In this document: positions 12,225 to 24,340 of the stretch, one piece after another
How positions within the stretch are numbered: the stretch's first letter is position 1
Layout: every line of letters begins with the position of its first letter
DNA from: Pyrenochaeta sp. MPI-SDFR-AT-0127
Taxonomy: Eukaryota > Ascomycota > Dothideomycetes > Pleosporales > Cucurbitariaceae
Assembly (NCBI GenBank): GCA_020747015.1
Contig: JAGTJM010000027.1
Span: 248,001 to 312,000, forward strand
Length of the DNA: 64,000 nucleotides
Direction of reading: 5' to 3'
Notes under the pieces: generated by a model
The model's input: only the letters and a program-made list of their open reading frames with translations
What the model was told of the DNA's origin: nothing
The model's database searches: none
Position numbers and translations under genes: made by a program

Positions 12225-14639
12225 TTGGCGTACTCGAATTCTCATGTCGCTCCTTGGTCGTTTGCTTCCGCTGATACCCAGTCACCGCTGCTTGTGGTGC
12301 AAGAGGCTTGGTGCGCCAACGCGTCGTCTTGAGACAGACTGTCGCCTTGGCAGCCCTTGCTCTTCACCGTGGCAGCTCATACTTAATGTGTTTGTCCCTC
12401 TTATTACATATTGGCATCAGAACGTTGGACATATTGCATTCTTAGCATCTGGTCTGTTCTGTCGTTGACAGCAGACCTTCATTCTACTCCCACCACCCAT
12501 TCTATCTTCTCTTCTTAACGCAAATTGAACGACCACCACACCGGGACTGGTTACATTTAGGCGTTGGAAGGCTTTGGAAGGATGGGACACTTTTAACAGA
12601 CAGAGAAGGCGGACTGGTGGAACCTGCGCCCGCCACCGTTGGTGGTCACGGGGTCGCGGTGTTAGTTCGATGTCTCGTTGCCCGTTTTTGCTCCTTTGTT
12701 GCTCATTTTGTTTTTATTTTTCCGACTTGTTTCCTTTGTTACTGCTAGCCGATTCGTCATATCCATAGTCTATGGAGGATGTGGGAATAGTGGAGGGGAT
12801 GTTGCTGCCGGGGTTGTGTGGATGAAATAGCCGCTGTGCGTGCTGAGAGTTGCTTTCCGGGGATCTTCATAACGTTTAAATTACCTGCTGCTGTAATGTC
12901 AGTAACAACATATCATTTCAAACCAGACATTGACGCGATGGTGCACTGAGCGTGACGTGGTGATGTGAAGAGAGCGAGTGGTAGGAGCGCTCTTGCGAGG
13001 GCGGGACTCTCTTTAAGCTGGGAGTGAGATTACGATGAACATGACGGTTGTTAGTTATTGAATACGATGTGGGAAAGGCCATCGCAATTTCGCAAGTCAT
13101 TTGCAAGTGATCATTCACACGGGCAGGATTTGGCATGTTGGAAATGAAAGGTAACCGCAAGTAATCTGCAATAGCTGGAAGTCGTCGAGGCAACCCATGG
13201 CGGCAGCCAATCACGAGCGAGAGAAGGAATACTTCATGACAAGCAATTCATGGGCTGCGATTCAGGACTATTGTTTTGGATTCCCTTGCTGTATTCAGCG
13301 TCTCTCCTATTGCCGGCTGCATGAGTGAGAGGTGCCGCTGAGAGGTGTCGATTGACGGTCTAGCCATGGCCAGTGACCATCAGCACCCGAATTGGAGACG
13401 CAGTGGTATGCGCACCGCCCAATTGAGGCCGTATGACAGGTGTCACTGTTGATCAAACGCTTATGCCAAGCAGCGCTGCTGACTGAGAAGTGGATGGTGA
13501 GGAGAAGCGTGTGACCGTTTGGGACAGAAATTTCTGCACAAGAGTGGAAATTTGGCAGCGGGCGGGCCATGACGTGCAGATGGGAAGAAGGAAAAAAAAA
13601 AGCTCTTACATGGGCCAACGGCGCGGCACATTAGAGACGCCTCGAAAAGCAGACGGGGCCTGAAACTCGGACGAGCTGCGCGGAGTCTGGGTCGGGCAAG
13701 GCTTTTGCGATCGGCATCGGGCGTGCCCCTGACTTGCAAGGCTCGCTACGCTGCACTGGGAGAGGGGTGGCGCGGAACGGCTGCTCCTTTATTCTCGGTC
13801 CACTCAGCAAGCTCTCGCCAGTGGGCGGCTGCTGGGGCTGCTGAGGCTGCTGAGGCTTCTGAACGGACCGAGGGTCCCCCCTTCACAGACTTGAGGGGAT
13901 AATAAGTCTGCGGTGCACACCCCCAACGCCTTTCCGCTCTCCTCTTTGTCACTGTTGACTCTGGCTCTGGTTTCTGCCAATCGGACCGACCCGAGAGGAC
14001 GAGCATTGTTCATCAGCCCAGTCTTGGACGTCACGACAAGAAAAAACGCCGGGCCTGCTACCAGTGCTTGGCAAGGAGGATAGCTTGGGGAGTCGCTTTT
14101 TTAGGGCGCAGCAAAACGGGCGACGCCACCCAGGAACACACATACAAGCTGTTTGCGAAGCACGCAGATCCCGCGCTGACGAAGCATCTTTGATCACAAC
14201 TGCGGCGCACGACAAGACCAGGTAGGTGCATCTTCTTTCCTGGCTTCTGCAAAGCGTCCGAAGCTCCCGCTGCCCTGCTGCTCCCGCTCTCGATTGGGCC
14301 TCCTGCACGCTATCCGGCTCCCCCGGCTTCGTCCTCAGCGAGCTGCCTGAGCTCGTCAGACGTTCGCAACATTTCACTGCACCGTCACCCCAAAGCTGGC
14401 CCCAGCTCTCTACTCGCCTTCTCCTTCCTCATTGCCTGCCTCTTTTCTCTCCTTGACTGAATATTGCCTGCTGATCACGCTCCCTTCAGCCGTCCTTGCC
14501 GCATCGTCTACTTCCCCGAGCTTCACCGCCTGCATCCGGACAGCGACCCTGACTCGGGGCCCTTCTCGAGCACAAGACGCCTGGGGTTTTGCACAGCGCC
14601 ATTCTTGCCAAACAGCACGTCTCCGGAGCAATTGCTGCC
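12225..14639. other. 3' region of the homeodomain gene and 5' region of LCB2
   Basis: 2.4 kb with no supported gene. 13.7-14.6 kb is rich in pyrimidine tracts on the plus strand, consistent with a long LCB2 leader. Several 60-140 codon ORFs overlap on both strands and none is recognisable. Confidence 0.5.
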
Positions 14640-16640
14640 ATGCCTACTCGAAGCATCAATCCTTTCGCGACCGCTACCCCTAATCCCCCCCTCGACTCTC
14701 TGAACGAGAAGCGCGAACCTGTGCGTCGGGGCTCCTTTGCAAAGGGCAACAAATTCACCTCGCTGTTTGGCGGCGGCTCGCCCAAGGCTCGAAACGACGC
14801 TGCTCTCCTGCGCGAAGCCTTCATTGCTCAGCAACAGGTGCTTCTCAATTCGCCATCGCCACAGCAGATCAATTCCTCGTCCCTCTCCCTACCCACAATC
14901 AACCTCACCACGGCCACCGGCGAGAAGATGCCTTCAGAACCAAAGACTCTCTTCCAGCCACCTTCGCCCGAAGAGCAGCGCCGCCTTGCTCGAGCACACG
15001 CACAATTCGGACCCCTCGGATCACACAAGCACAGATATCAGAGCAAATTCGAGGGAGAGTTTGGAGACCCAATCGAGGACGAGCCGCCATATTACTTCCT
15101 GTTCACCACATACATCAGCTACCTAATCCTAATAGTATTCGGACACGTCCGCGATTTCTTTGGCAAGCGCTTCAGGAAACAACACTATAGCCATTTGCAA
15201 GAAAAGGATGGATATGCCCCACTAAACAGCGATTTCGACAACTTTTACACCCGCAGATTGAAGATACGGATCAATGACTGCTTCTCACGGCCGACTACCG
15301 GTGTCCCTGGCCGATACATTACCGTGCTTGACCGCAAATCGGACGATGGAAACAACACATTCAAGATGCTTGGTACGACAACTGAGACTCTGAACATGAG
15401 CTCATACAATTATCTCGGTTTCGCGCAATCTGAGGGACCTTGTGCCGACGCAGCCGAAGCCGCAATCAGGAAATACGGAATCTCAATGGCTAGCCCACGA
15501 TCAGACAGCGGCACATCGGAGCTCACAGTAGAGGTTGAGGACTTGATTGCCAAGTTCGTTGGCAAGCCAGCTTCTATGGTCTTCTCCATGGGCTTCGTGA
15601 CAAACGCTACCACGTTCCCCACCATTGTTGGAAAGGGCTGCCTCATGATCTCCGACGAACTCAATCACTCCTCTATCCGATTTGGTGCACGTCTCTCAGG
15701 CGCCATGGTCACCATGTTCAAGCACAACGACATGCGCGACCTGGAACGCAAGCTCCGCGAAGCCATCTCTCAAGGCCAGCCCCGCACCCACCGTCCCTGG
15801 AAGAAGATTCTCGTGGCCGTCGAAGGTCTCTACTCTATGGAGGGCACCATGTGCAATCTGCCTGGCATCATTGACCTCAAGAAGAAGTACAAGTTCAACC
15901 TGTTCGTCGACGAGGCACACTCGGTTGGTGGTATCGGCCCCCGTGGACGTGGTGTATGTGATTATTTTGGCATCGACCCTGCAGAAGTCGACATTCTCAT
16001 GGGCACCCTAACAAAGTCCTTTGGCGCAAACGGCGGTTACATTGCCGCTGAGAAGTCTATCATTGACAAGCTCCGCACCTCCAACGCTGCTATGCTCTTC
16101 GCCGAGTCGCCCTCACCACCAGTCCTTGTCCAGATTTCTTCTGCTCTTCGCATCATCAACGGCGAGATTGTGCCTGGTCAAGGTGAAGAGAGACTTCAGC
16201 GCCTGGGCTTCAACTCCCGCTATCTACGACTTGGTCTTAAGCGTCTCGGCTTCATCGTCTATGGCCACGACGACTCGCCCATCATCCCTGTCATGCTCTA
16301 CAACCCCGCCAAAATGCCCGCTTTCTCCCACGAGATGCTCAAGCGCAAGATCTCTGTTGTCGTCGTCGGATACCCAGCCACACCACTTGTGTCATCGCGA
16401 GCGCGTTTCTGCGTCAGCGCGGCGCATACTAAGGAGGACCTTGATCGTATGCTTACGGCGTGCGACCAAGTTGGTGATCTATTGCAGCTAAAATTCAGCT
16501 CAGGCGTCGCCGGAGGCAGGGACGATGAGGAGACACAGGAGAAGGACCAGTCTGATGAGAAGGTCTTGACGCCACCCAGGTGGAAGATTGAGGAAGTACT
16601 CAAGAGGTGTGTCGAAGATGTGCAGCTACCGCTGAGGTAA
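14640..16640 (+). CDS. LCB2: Serine palmitoyltransferase catalytic subunit 2
   Basis: Single exon, 666 aa from the ATG at 14640. Lcb2 with Lcb1 condenses L-serine and palmitoyl-CoA to 3-ketodihydrosphingosine, the first committed step of sphingolipid synthesis in the ER membrane. It is a PLP-dependent alpha-oxoamine synthase. Residue K459 in LTKSFGANGGY is the PLP-binding lysine. Other family blocks are SYNYLGF, the SDELNHSS segment, VEGLYSMEGT and VDEAHSVGG. A hydrophobic segment PYYFLFTTYISYLILIVFG at about residues 140-160 is the expected N-terminal membrane anchor. The first ~120 residues are Ser/Pro-rich and variable, accounting for a length above yeast Lcb2 (561 aa). The open frame extends upstream through a TTG but has no earlier ATG. 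Confidence 0.97.
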   Translation: MPTRSINPFATATPNPPLDSLNEKREPVRRGSFAKGNKFTSLFGGGSPKARNDAALLREAFIAQQQVLLNSPSPQQINSSSLSLPTINLTTATGEKMPSEPKTLFQPPSPEEQRRLARAHAQFGPLGSHKHRYQSKFEGEFGDPIEDEPPYYFLFTTYISYLILIVFGHVRDFFGKRFRKQHYSHLQEKDGYAPLNSDFDNFYTRRLKIRINDCFSRPTTGVPGRYITVLDRKSDDGNNTFKMLGTTTETLNMSSYNYLGFAQSEGPCADAAEAAIRKYGISMASPRSDSGTSELTVEVEDLIAKFVGKPASMVFSMGFVTNATTFPTIVGKGCLMISDELNHSSIRFGARLSGAMVTMFKHNDMRDLERKLREAISQGQPRTHRPWKKILVAVEGLYSMEGTMCNLPGIIDLKKKYKFNLFVDEAHSVGGIGPRGRGVCDYFGIDPAEVDILMGTLTKSFGANGGYIAAEKSIIDKLRTSNAAMLFAESPSPPVLVQISSALRIINGEIVPGQGEERLQRLGFNSRYLRLGLKRLGFIVYGHDDSPIIPVMLYNPAKMPAFSHEMLKRKISVVVVGYPATPLVSSRARFCVSAAHTKEDLDRMLTACDQVGDLLQLKFSSGVAGGRDDEETQEKDQSDEKVLTPPRWKIEEVLKRCVEDVQLPLR

Positions 16641-18628
16641 ACTTGGCACGTGATGAATTGGCAAGAGTGAGGCGACGGCGCGACCTTTCAACCGGGACTG
16701 CGCAGTTTTGTGCAATCTAGGGTGGTGTAATGGGTATCCGCCTCGTCTCTTCAGCTTGAAGACACAGAGGACGGTGGCGTAGTTGCCTCTTCTCAGCTTT
16801 TGCCCTGTTGCCTATTTCGGCCCACACCTCCTCGTCCTCCACCACACCACCATTACCACTCCCACAATTCTTCCCATCTAGCTCCCCATTCTATCTGGCG
16901 CAGATCATCCTTGGCTTTGTTATTCTTGCTCTAGCATCATTGGCGCCAACATGGTTTTTTTCGCATTTCCCTTTTGTACGATATCATCTTCATACCCTCG
17001 CTGTACTAACTTTTCTTCATTCTATCCAAACCTTTTCTCCTTCTACATTCCATGCCTAGTGAAAGAGAGGTTTTCTTCCTCTACGGCAAACTAAACGGTT
17101 GGCTTGGTGTCGATTTTATTTTTTCTTTCTTTCCAAACGCTTAGAGAGCTAGACTTGGTTCAATCACTCTGTAAAGAGTGCTTTCCTCCCTCCCCCCCTT
17201 TTTTTTCTCTTTGGATACAGCGAGTGGTAATATTTAATATGAAGATCACGGCGATGGAGACGGTGTATATATGTGAGGCTTTTGATAGTTGGAGTAGATT
17301 TGGTGAGTGGTTGGTGTGGTGTAGTGTGGTGTGGTGGGGAACGCGTTGGCAGTGTAGCAGAGTCAAAGTTTACAAGGCGAATGAAATGAAATGAAGCAAA
17401 GGCATTGTTCATGAGCACTATTTCCCCCCTCTCTGCTTCTGAATCGTGCGCTTGTTGTGATTTGGTCTGCATGTGGTCTTCATCCCGAAGCAAATCGATT
17501 TGATGTATCATGCATGTACTTTTTCTTTTCTTCCTCAGTGTATGTGTGTGCATGCCTTGGATAGGTCGGAGGGCAGTGTCATTCAGCTTTCCTTGGGTAA
17601 ACTTTGAATGACCAGCTAGTCTTGAGACTGGCCTCCTTTCGCTGTTCCTCTCGACAGAGAGGAGAATGGAAGAGCACCAGTGTACTACGAAAGACTATTC
17701 TAGGACATTATGATGTAATCGTTAACTATGGGAGCGTAGCTGCGTTTACAGCTTGGACAGGCACAAGTCCAGGAGTTTTTAACGTTGCTTTTTGATTTTG
17801 GTACAGGATAGTTTAATATAGCAGTGTCGCTGTATGAGATACACAAGGAAAACAGTGAGATCAAATATATAATTGTACTCATCTGAGTAAAAAGGCTGAT
17901 TTGCATAGCCGTTGCTACACTAGACAAGATTTACCTTGCTCAAAACAAAAATGCTCAGATAAATCGTGGATCACGGAGTCACAGTGCTAGCCTGGGGGGC
18001 TTGGGTGCATACGTGCTTCACCGGTGCTTTTGTCCAGCCCCAGTATCACAGTACAGAATTCAATGCGCAAGAGATACATACAGAGAGTACAGATACGATT
18101 ATCTTGTGATGTCACCATCGCATTTTACTTTTGTTTTTCGCGGGGGAAAAGGGGGACATGGCTGGATGTGGAGGATCCGGCGTGGTCGTTGAGGGTGCTA
18201 CAACATGAAATGCAGACGTGGTATTTGACCATGGCGCTCTCAGACTGGATAATATGGCGCATGCGGAGATCAGAAAAAGAAATCTGGCTGTGCTGACTTG
18301 CCGTGTATCCATGGATGTGGAGTGGCTCTGGTCAGGACTTGATTCCCTGATCAAGACAGGGGAACGTTGCAAAGTGGGTTCCGGTGAGGCACTCGAGACT
18401 TGCTGCTGCGATCGAGCATCGATAAGATGGCTCCGCGGATACACAAGGCTGTGCTTTTCCACTTGGGTGAAATTTACTGGCGCGGGGAAGAGAGACGTCG
18501 TGGCACAGAGAAGGCTGAAACCGCGGGATCGAAAAGCTGGATACTCCCACAGCTTCCAAATAGCTGAGATGATTTTGAACGGTTAGGAATGGCTACAAAT
18601 TGAAGCTATGAGGGCACAAGGCTGTGCA

Positions 18629-18657
18629 TACGCACGCACGCACGCACGCTCGCTCGC
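18629..18657. repeat. (CGCA)n/(CGCT)n microsatellite
   Basis: About 29 bp of tandem tetranucleotides: ACGC units followed by CTCG units. Direct reading. Confidence 0.8.
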
Positions 18658-19621
18658 AGAGTATGGAGGGAATCCGAGACCTTCACTCCAACTCGGGGGG
18701 TGCAGCGAACGGCAAACTTGATTGAGGCTCTGCTCAATTCACGTCTAAGAAGCCACCGGATAATGACCGTGCACATCTGAAGCATGTCGCCGAAGAGAAA
18801 CAGTGGCGTGATGACTCCTGTAGGAATCGCAGGCCAACGGAAAGGCATGCGGCTCTGCTGGATGGACTCATCGCTTGATGGTTCAGCCTAGTAGTCTCGG
18901 CAGATGACCGAGAATGTTGCCGTTATAGTGCCGTTATTGCATTCATTCGGGTTCGTAATAGTCGTGTAAGCCCAGCCGTGGAAGGATGCATAGCCGGTCA
19001 AGACAACGCTAACGAGCCGATGGTAAGTTGCGGGGTTTTCTTCGTACTACAGTTTACACATGTGCTTGTTTTGCTTGTGATAGTGTAGAAATGGGAAGTT
19101 GACAGATAATAGTAGGCAGTGCTCTTGCTTTTCAGAATGAAACCACATATTGGTGGCCACGACGTCTACGGTTGTGAAACAAGAGTGACGGCTACCGTGG
19201 GACGGCATGAGGACTCATGTTACTCCCGCGCATACCATACAAATCTTGTCAGTTTCCTGCCTGGAACTACACCACCAACGGCAGATATCGTATTGCGTAC
19301 GCTCGTGACGCAAGGGGTCATATGCCTCATAGCTGAAGTGTCCAAATGAAGCAAGGAGGGCGAGTATGGTATTCCATTCACTTGTTATCGGGAGGCCTGA
19401 GGCAGGGAGCTGGATCGTCGTCTGGAACATGCGGGAGAAAAAGAGTCGCCAAGATGAAGGACGTCCGGTGGAGCAGTGCCCTTTACTTAATATCGCACTA
19501 AGACATGGCGTCGCAAGTTCTTACCAATCGTGGTAAGTTTACTTTTACCCACCTATAAGCATTTATCCCACTGCCATGGTGGTGGTATTACAACGAATCG
19601 TAGCCACAAGGCTGAACGTTG

Positions 19622-20362
19622 ATGCTGTCATTTGACAGCCTGCATCGACTAATGCACCTTTTGGTCCGGTGTGCTCGAAATGGAAGCCTCATATGTAGTC
19701 TATCCGAAAGAATCCGGCTGGATGCTGATTGGCCGAATATGAGGTCGAGGATTGGAGGGCGCACCTACGTGCAGATGAGGGGCGTCGAAACTTCGCTCAA
19801 AATCAGGTTGCATTTTGGCGTGCAGAAGCGGATCGACACTGCGAACGCAACCGCTGTGCAGGATGTAGGTCCTTCGGAATCATACAGCCATCGAAAAAGG
19901 TGCCTTGATGCACGTAGTCGAGGATGTGGGTCGCTGCTGGCGTGGATAAACCAATGGCGCGGCGGGTGGGCTGAAGTCGACCAACATGTGTTGTCGTGCG
20001 AGTTGATTGAGCAAACTGGCGCTTCTTTTATGTGCTACGAGGAACAAGTCCTGCTCGTGGTCCTTCATGTCAAAGGACTTTTTGCGTTACCAACAAAGTG
20101 GTTGGTGCGAACCTTCAGCTGTTGGTTGGAGACGTTGGCCGACTGGGAAGAAGGGCAAGGAACCAGACGAGGTGAGTCACGCGGATACAACCCAATGCAA
20201 GCCACGATCGTGCGACTCTGCAACACCAGAGTTTGGCCGCGGCTTGTGGTGGCCAGTTGCCATGTCTGCGGCAGGACTCAAGACAGTGAATTGACAGTGC
20301 ATGGGTCGACGAAGGGTCAATGCGCCATCACCGTCATCCCTTCCTGGGCTCTTGCACTATGA
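19622..20362 (+). CDS. Unrecognised open reading frame, doubtful
   Basis: An uninterrupted frame of 246 codons from the ATG at 19622. The composition is odd for a soluble enzyme: many Cys, Trp and Arg, no clear domain, no signal peptide, and no conserved-looking block. It sits in the middle of a gap with no supporting neighbour. A chance ORF is at least as likely as a gene; it is reported so that transcript data can settle it. Confidence 0.2.
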   Translation: MLSFDSLHRLMHLLVRCARNGSLICSLSERIRLDADWPNMRSRIGGRTYVQMRGVETSLKIRLHFGVQKRIDTANATAVQDVGPSESYSHRKRCLDARSRGCGSLLAWINQWRGGWAEVDQHVLSCELIEQTGASFMCYEEQVLLVVLHVKGLFALPTKWLVRTFSCWLETLADWEEGQGTRRGESRGYNPMQATIVRLCNTRVWPRLVVASCHVCGRTQDSELTVHGSTKGQCAITVIPSWALAL

Positions 20363-21112
20363 CTGTGCACCATAGCCGTCATACAAAAGCATCAAGGCAT
20401 CAACTGGACGGAATAGCATCACTCAGGACCCGTCATGTATCCCACCGGACACCAGCGATCCGCACGCTGCGCTGTGGCACCCTCGTTAAACAAATCGGCA
20501 AGCAGGCTGCATAGAAGAAACCCGGCACCCATTCCAAGTCTTTCGCCCGCATGCATATATGCTGCATCGCTTATCTCTATGTATTGATGACTTGACATTC
20601 TCCGGTGAGTCCACGAGGCTCATGCATCCAGCAAGCCACCCTCGTTCTTGGGTTCACGCAGGAAGGCGGCTCGTTTGCCTACTTTTCATGCACGTCCTGC
20701 GCAGCCTAGTGGCAGTCCTTCCGGTGAGAGTTCTGGCAACCAATGCAAAGATGAAGCTTGCGAACGCCCTTCTTAATAGCCAATAGAAGGTCGTTTCATG
20801 TTTGTCCTGGTGTAAGGGCTGGACGCAATGGCCGCATCCCGAAGAGCGTCCTTGATCGCCTCTGCAGCAGGACCGCATTACTATCGCTATGGGCGGATGG
20901 AGTGAGTATGCAATCCATCTTGAGACAACAACAATGTTCCAATATATATCTTCTGTCCAGGTCCTCGTCTCTGCCTCAGCTTGCCCTGTCAGTCATTCCA
21001 CACTATCTTCACGTGCCGCTTCCTCCTACTATCACACCTTGTTCGCCTCACGCACCATCGAGTGTCTGCCTCTTGGTAATTCACTCATTGTGGATCATCA
21101 CGCGCAACTTTC

Positions 21113-23362
21113 ATGATGAATCCTCAAATGGCGCCCCAGCATCATCCCCAGCATCACACTCAATTGCCTCCACAGCATCAAAATATTGGTCAGCAACGGC
21201 AGAATCCAAATGGACCACAGCAGATCCAGGGCCAAGGCCAGCCAAAAGCAGCCCAGGGACAGCAGCAATTCCAGAATCTGTATGCTCATTACGACCCACA
21301 ACTCGCCCTGTTCACTTTGGAGAAACCCAAGAACGCAAAGTCATGGGAGGATGTTGAACCCGAAAAGCAACATATTAGTCTCCAGGACCTTCAGAACGAG
21401 TTGACCAAATTTCGACGGAATCGCGGCTCAGTCAAGCGTGCTCTCAATGAGATCTCATCAGCGAACTGTCGCAGACTCATCAACGAGCTTGTCGAGGATG
21501 AAACGAATGAGCTTCAGAAATTCAACAGAACTCTCCAGTACAGAATCGCAAGTGTAGAGGTAGAGTGGCGCTCTATAAACCGTCGAGAACGACAACTTAA
21601 GCGCGTGCAAGTCATTTTGGAGACTGAACCCTCGGGCTTCCAAGAACCTCAAATGATGAAGTCAGGAGCCGGTGGCCCAGGCAACCTTAACGGTCCACAA
21701 GATCCGAACAAAGGCATGAAGCCGAACAATATGGGCCAGAACCAACAGTTTCCAGGCCAAGGTATGAACAATGGGCAACACATGGGGCAGCAGCAGAGAA
21801 ACGGCCAACAACCCCAAGGCCAGCACATGGCCCAAAGCCAGCACCTAGAGCTTCCCATGCGCCCACCACCACCCCCAGGCCAAGGCCAGGGCCAAGGCCC
21901 GATGCATGGACATGGAAATCCACCGCCTCCACCGCCACCTCCCGGTGGTATCCCAGGAATGGGACAACCTGGAATGGTAGCTCCTCTTCCTCCACCACCT
22001 GGAGCTCAGCAAGTACCGCCACCACCACCACACCACGCCATGCCACATCCACAAATACAGAATGTCACACCACAGTCAAGGATGATGCCGGGAGCCTTCC
22101 CAGAACAGAGGCCGGTGTCAGTGCATGGCATGAGGCCTGGGCAAGGTCCACCTTACGACGTTGTAGATCCCGGATATCTGAAGGGTCAGAAATCGAAGCA
22201 CAAGGTTCGCCGTGGATCCTCTTCCTCTTCTTCCTCTTCAGAGAATGACTGGGAGTCCGACTCGGGTAGCTCAGGTTCCAATGGCATCCGCGTTCTTCCG
22301 GTTGAGCACGGCGACTATGGTCTTGTTCGTCGACAAGAACGCGGACGTTCGCAACATTCGACAAAATCGAAGAAGTCGCGACGACATAGATCCCAGAGCA
22401 AAGCAAGGAGCCGGAGCCGTGGCCGCGCTCCTAGGGTTGTAGATATATACAAAGAGAAATCATCGCGAAGACGACGCACCTCTGACTTGATCGACCCTCC
22501 TCCAATGGGAAAGTATAGTCCCACTTCATCGAAGTCCAATTCACCTCGATCATCACGTGCGGAACTTCCACCGATTCATATCCATATGAATACCAATCCT
22601 ACTGAGGAGCGCAGTCGTGAGCACGAGCAAATGCGAGACCGACGTTCCAGTCGCAATCCCTCACCCACAGGCTTCTTCAGGGACAAGAGAAAGCTCGAGA
22701 ACATCAATGCATCTCTGCCTATGTCGCGCGAGTCTTCCTGGGACCGCGGAAGTGGCACTGCATCCTTCGGCACATCGTCTGCGCACACCGCAGAAGACTC
22801 TGTGTTTGACACGCCTATGCGTCCGTCACTGTCCCGTGGCCATGGTCGCACCGAATCATATCCCCGTGCTCAAGAGTCTTTCCATCACCCCCATCCCAGC
22901 CACATCTACGACGACATTGATCGGCGCCCAAGGACTAGGTACCCACCTGCGGACGACTATCCACACAGTCCACGGATGCGCGACACATTCTTCCAAGATC
23001 CTAATTATGGAAGCCGCCCGTCCATGCCGCGCCGCCACAACAGCGTCCAGATAACCTCTGGCAACCCATTCGCTACTGGCCAATACCCTCCAAAGCCGAC
23101 ACGCACCATGTCCTATACTCCAGGCATGGGTGAGCCAACCTACCCTTACCCACAACAGCGATACATTTTAGACCGTGCGGACCAAGAACGCCGGGTGGAT
23201 TTGCAGGATCTTGCAAATGCCATTGACCACATCAAGGGGAGCCAACGGGTACCACTCAAGAAGATGGGTGCTGAGAGAAGGGATTCCGTCCTGTATAGCG
23301 GTGATGAATGGGACACAAGATATCCCTCCGCTCGAGGTAGAGCATATGGAAGATACAACTAA
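21113..23362 (+). CDS. Conserved-looking low-complexity protein, Q/P-rich with RS-type segments
   Basis: Single exon, 749 aa. Residues 1-60 are Q/H/P-rich. Residues ~65-180 form the only folded-looking part: an acidic and basic helical region (SLQDLQNELTKFRRNRGS, then ISSANCRRLINELVEDE) with coiled-coil character. A G/Q/P-rich stretch with proline runs follows, then a Ser cluster, an arginine/serine-rich block (residues ~425-460) and a Ser/Arg/Tyr-rich C-terminus ending GRAYGRYN. I do not recognise the family. The pattern of one short helical module in a largely disordered protein with RS stretches suggests a nuclear or RNA-associated scaffold, but that is only inference from composition. Confidence 0.75.
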   Translation: MMNPQMAPQHHPQHHTQLPPQHQNIGQQRQNPNGPQQIQGQGQPKAAQGQQQFQNLYAHYDPQLALFTLEKPKNAKSWEDVEPEKQHISLQDLQNELTKFRRNRGSVKRALNEISSANCRRLINELVEDETNELQKFNRTLQYRIASVEVEWRSINRRERQLKRVQVILETEPSGFQEPQMMKSGAGGPGNLNGPQDPNKGMKPNNMGQNQQFPGQGMNNGQHMGQQQRNGQQPQGQHMAQSQHLELPMRPPPPPGQGQGQGPMHGHGNPPPPPPPPGGIPGMGQPGMVAPLPPPPGAQQVPPPPPHHAMPHPQIQNVTPQSRMMPGAFPEQRPVSVHGMRPGQGPPYDVVDPGYLKGQKSKHKVRRGSSSSSSSSENDWESDSGSSGSNGIRVLPVEHGDYGLVRRQERGRSQHSTKSKKSRRHRSQSKARSRSRGRAPRVVDIYKEKSSRRRRTSDLIDPPPMGKYSPTSSKSNSPRSSRAELPPIHIHMNTNPTEERSREHEQMRDRRSSRNPSPTGFFRDKRKLENINASLPMSRESSWDRGSGTASFGTSSAHTAEDSVFDTPMRPSLSRGHGRTESYPRAQESFHHPHPSHIYDDIDRRPRTRYPPADDYPHSPRMRDTFFQDPNYGSRPSMPRRHNSVQITSGNPFATGQYPPKPTRTMSYTPGMGEPTYPYPQQRYILDRADQERRVDLQDLANAIDHIKGSQRVPLKKMGAERRDSVLYSGDEWDTRYPSARGRAYGRYN

Positions 23363-24340
23363 GGTTATTCGAAATCGCGTCATTAGCAGACTTTGTGTTG
23401 ATGGGATTGGAGTGGATCGGCGTCAGCAGCTTGAAAGTTTGAGTCGCTATGCATTTCCATACTCCAAAATGTTCTACCCTTACTGTATATATCTTCTTCC
23501 ATACCACGGCCACTTATGCCTTTCCCAAATACTCTAACAATTCAAACCCCTTCTTCAGCTTATGCGACAAATACTGTGCCGTTCATCATGAGCCGAATAC
23601 CTTTCAAAGTCGATTCTACTAGAGTATAGCATGTCCCATCTAGATAATCGAGCAAGAGCCAGCCTGGCTTCACAATGAGCACGCTATTAACCGTTTTTTT
23701 TTTGCCTATCTAAATACTACAGCTCGCCGTCTACATCCTTTGGGCTATTTTCCATCGGAACTGTACTACCCATTCATGCAAGGTCCAAGCATTAATCACA
23801 AATAAATCGCACATCCGCCGCTGTGAGACGAGCCGTGTCAGCGTCCACGCCGAGCCTTATATGCATATGTCGTCAGACACTAGCGTTATCTGCAAGACCA
23901 GCGCATTTCCAGGCAACTAGGAATCTCGCTCCCTGTTTAGTTTTCGTCGTCAAAGTCCCTATGATGTTCGCCTTTGTTCGTGACCTCCATCTGGATTCTG
24001 TTCATGAGGACCTAGATCGTGATTGATGTGAGATGTACATGAGACTACGTTGTTGGTTTGATCAAGAAGAATCAAACAACGAGGCTGGAGGCTGGAGTGA
24101 CTCGGTCAGCTGCAACAGTATACAACAGCATATGTAGCATGTTAGGATAAAGCGCGAATTTGTAGGGATTGAGGTATATTAACAAGACGTATTTGAGCCT
24201 AGGTAAAATTCAAGGAAAGTACAAAATTGTGTGAGAAACACAGCTTGAGGGTGTGCTGTCAAATGTCCCAAACACGGTGGTCGGCTGGAGTTGGAAGGTC
24301 TGTTCTGATGACTGATGCGTCTATTGCGTGGCTCTACTAG
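23363..24340. other. Intergenic between convergent genes
   Basis: About 1 kb, A+T-rich in places, with a T8-9 tract near 23694. It is 3' to both flanking genes. No gene seen. Confidence 0.5.

Larger units (their letters stand above)
16641..21112. other. Gene-poor 4.5-kb stretch
   Basis: The longest gap in the window. It contains short ORFs, poly-pyrimidine tracts near 16.8-17.2 kb, a GTGGT-rich run near 17.3 kb and a CGCA/CGCT microsatellite at about 18629-18657. One ORF of 246 codons (19622-20362, plus) has no recognisable motif and is listed separately. The final few hundred bases, C/T-rich from 20.9 kb, are probably leader for the next gene. Confidence 0.5.

Noticed and set aside
21687..22054. 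Val/Trp/Gly-rich minus-strand ORFs inside the Q/P-rich gene
   Set aside because: They are antisense shadows of proline/glutamine repeat codons.
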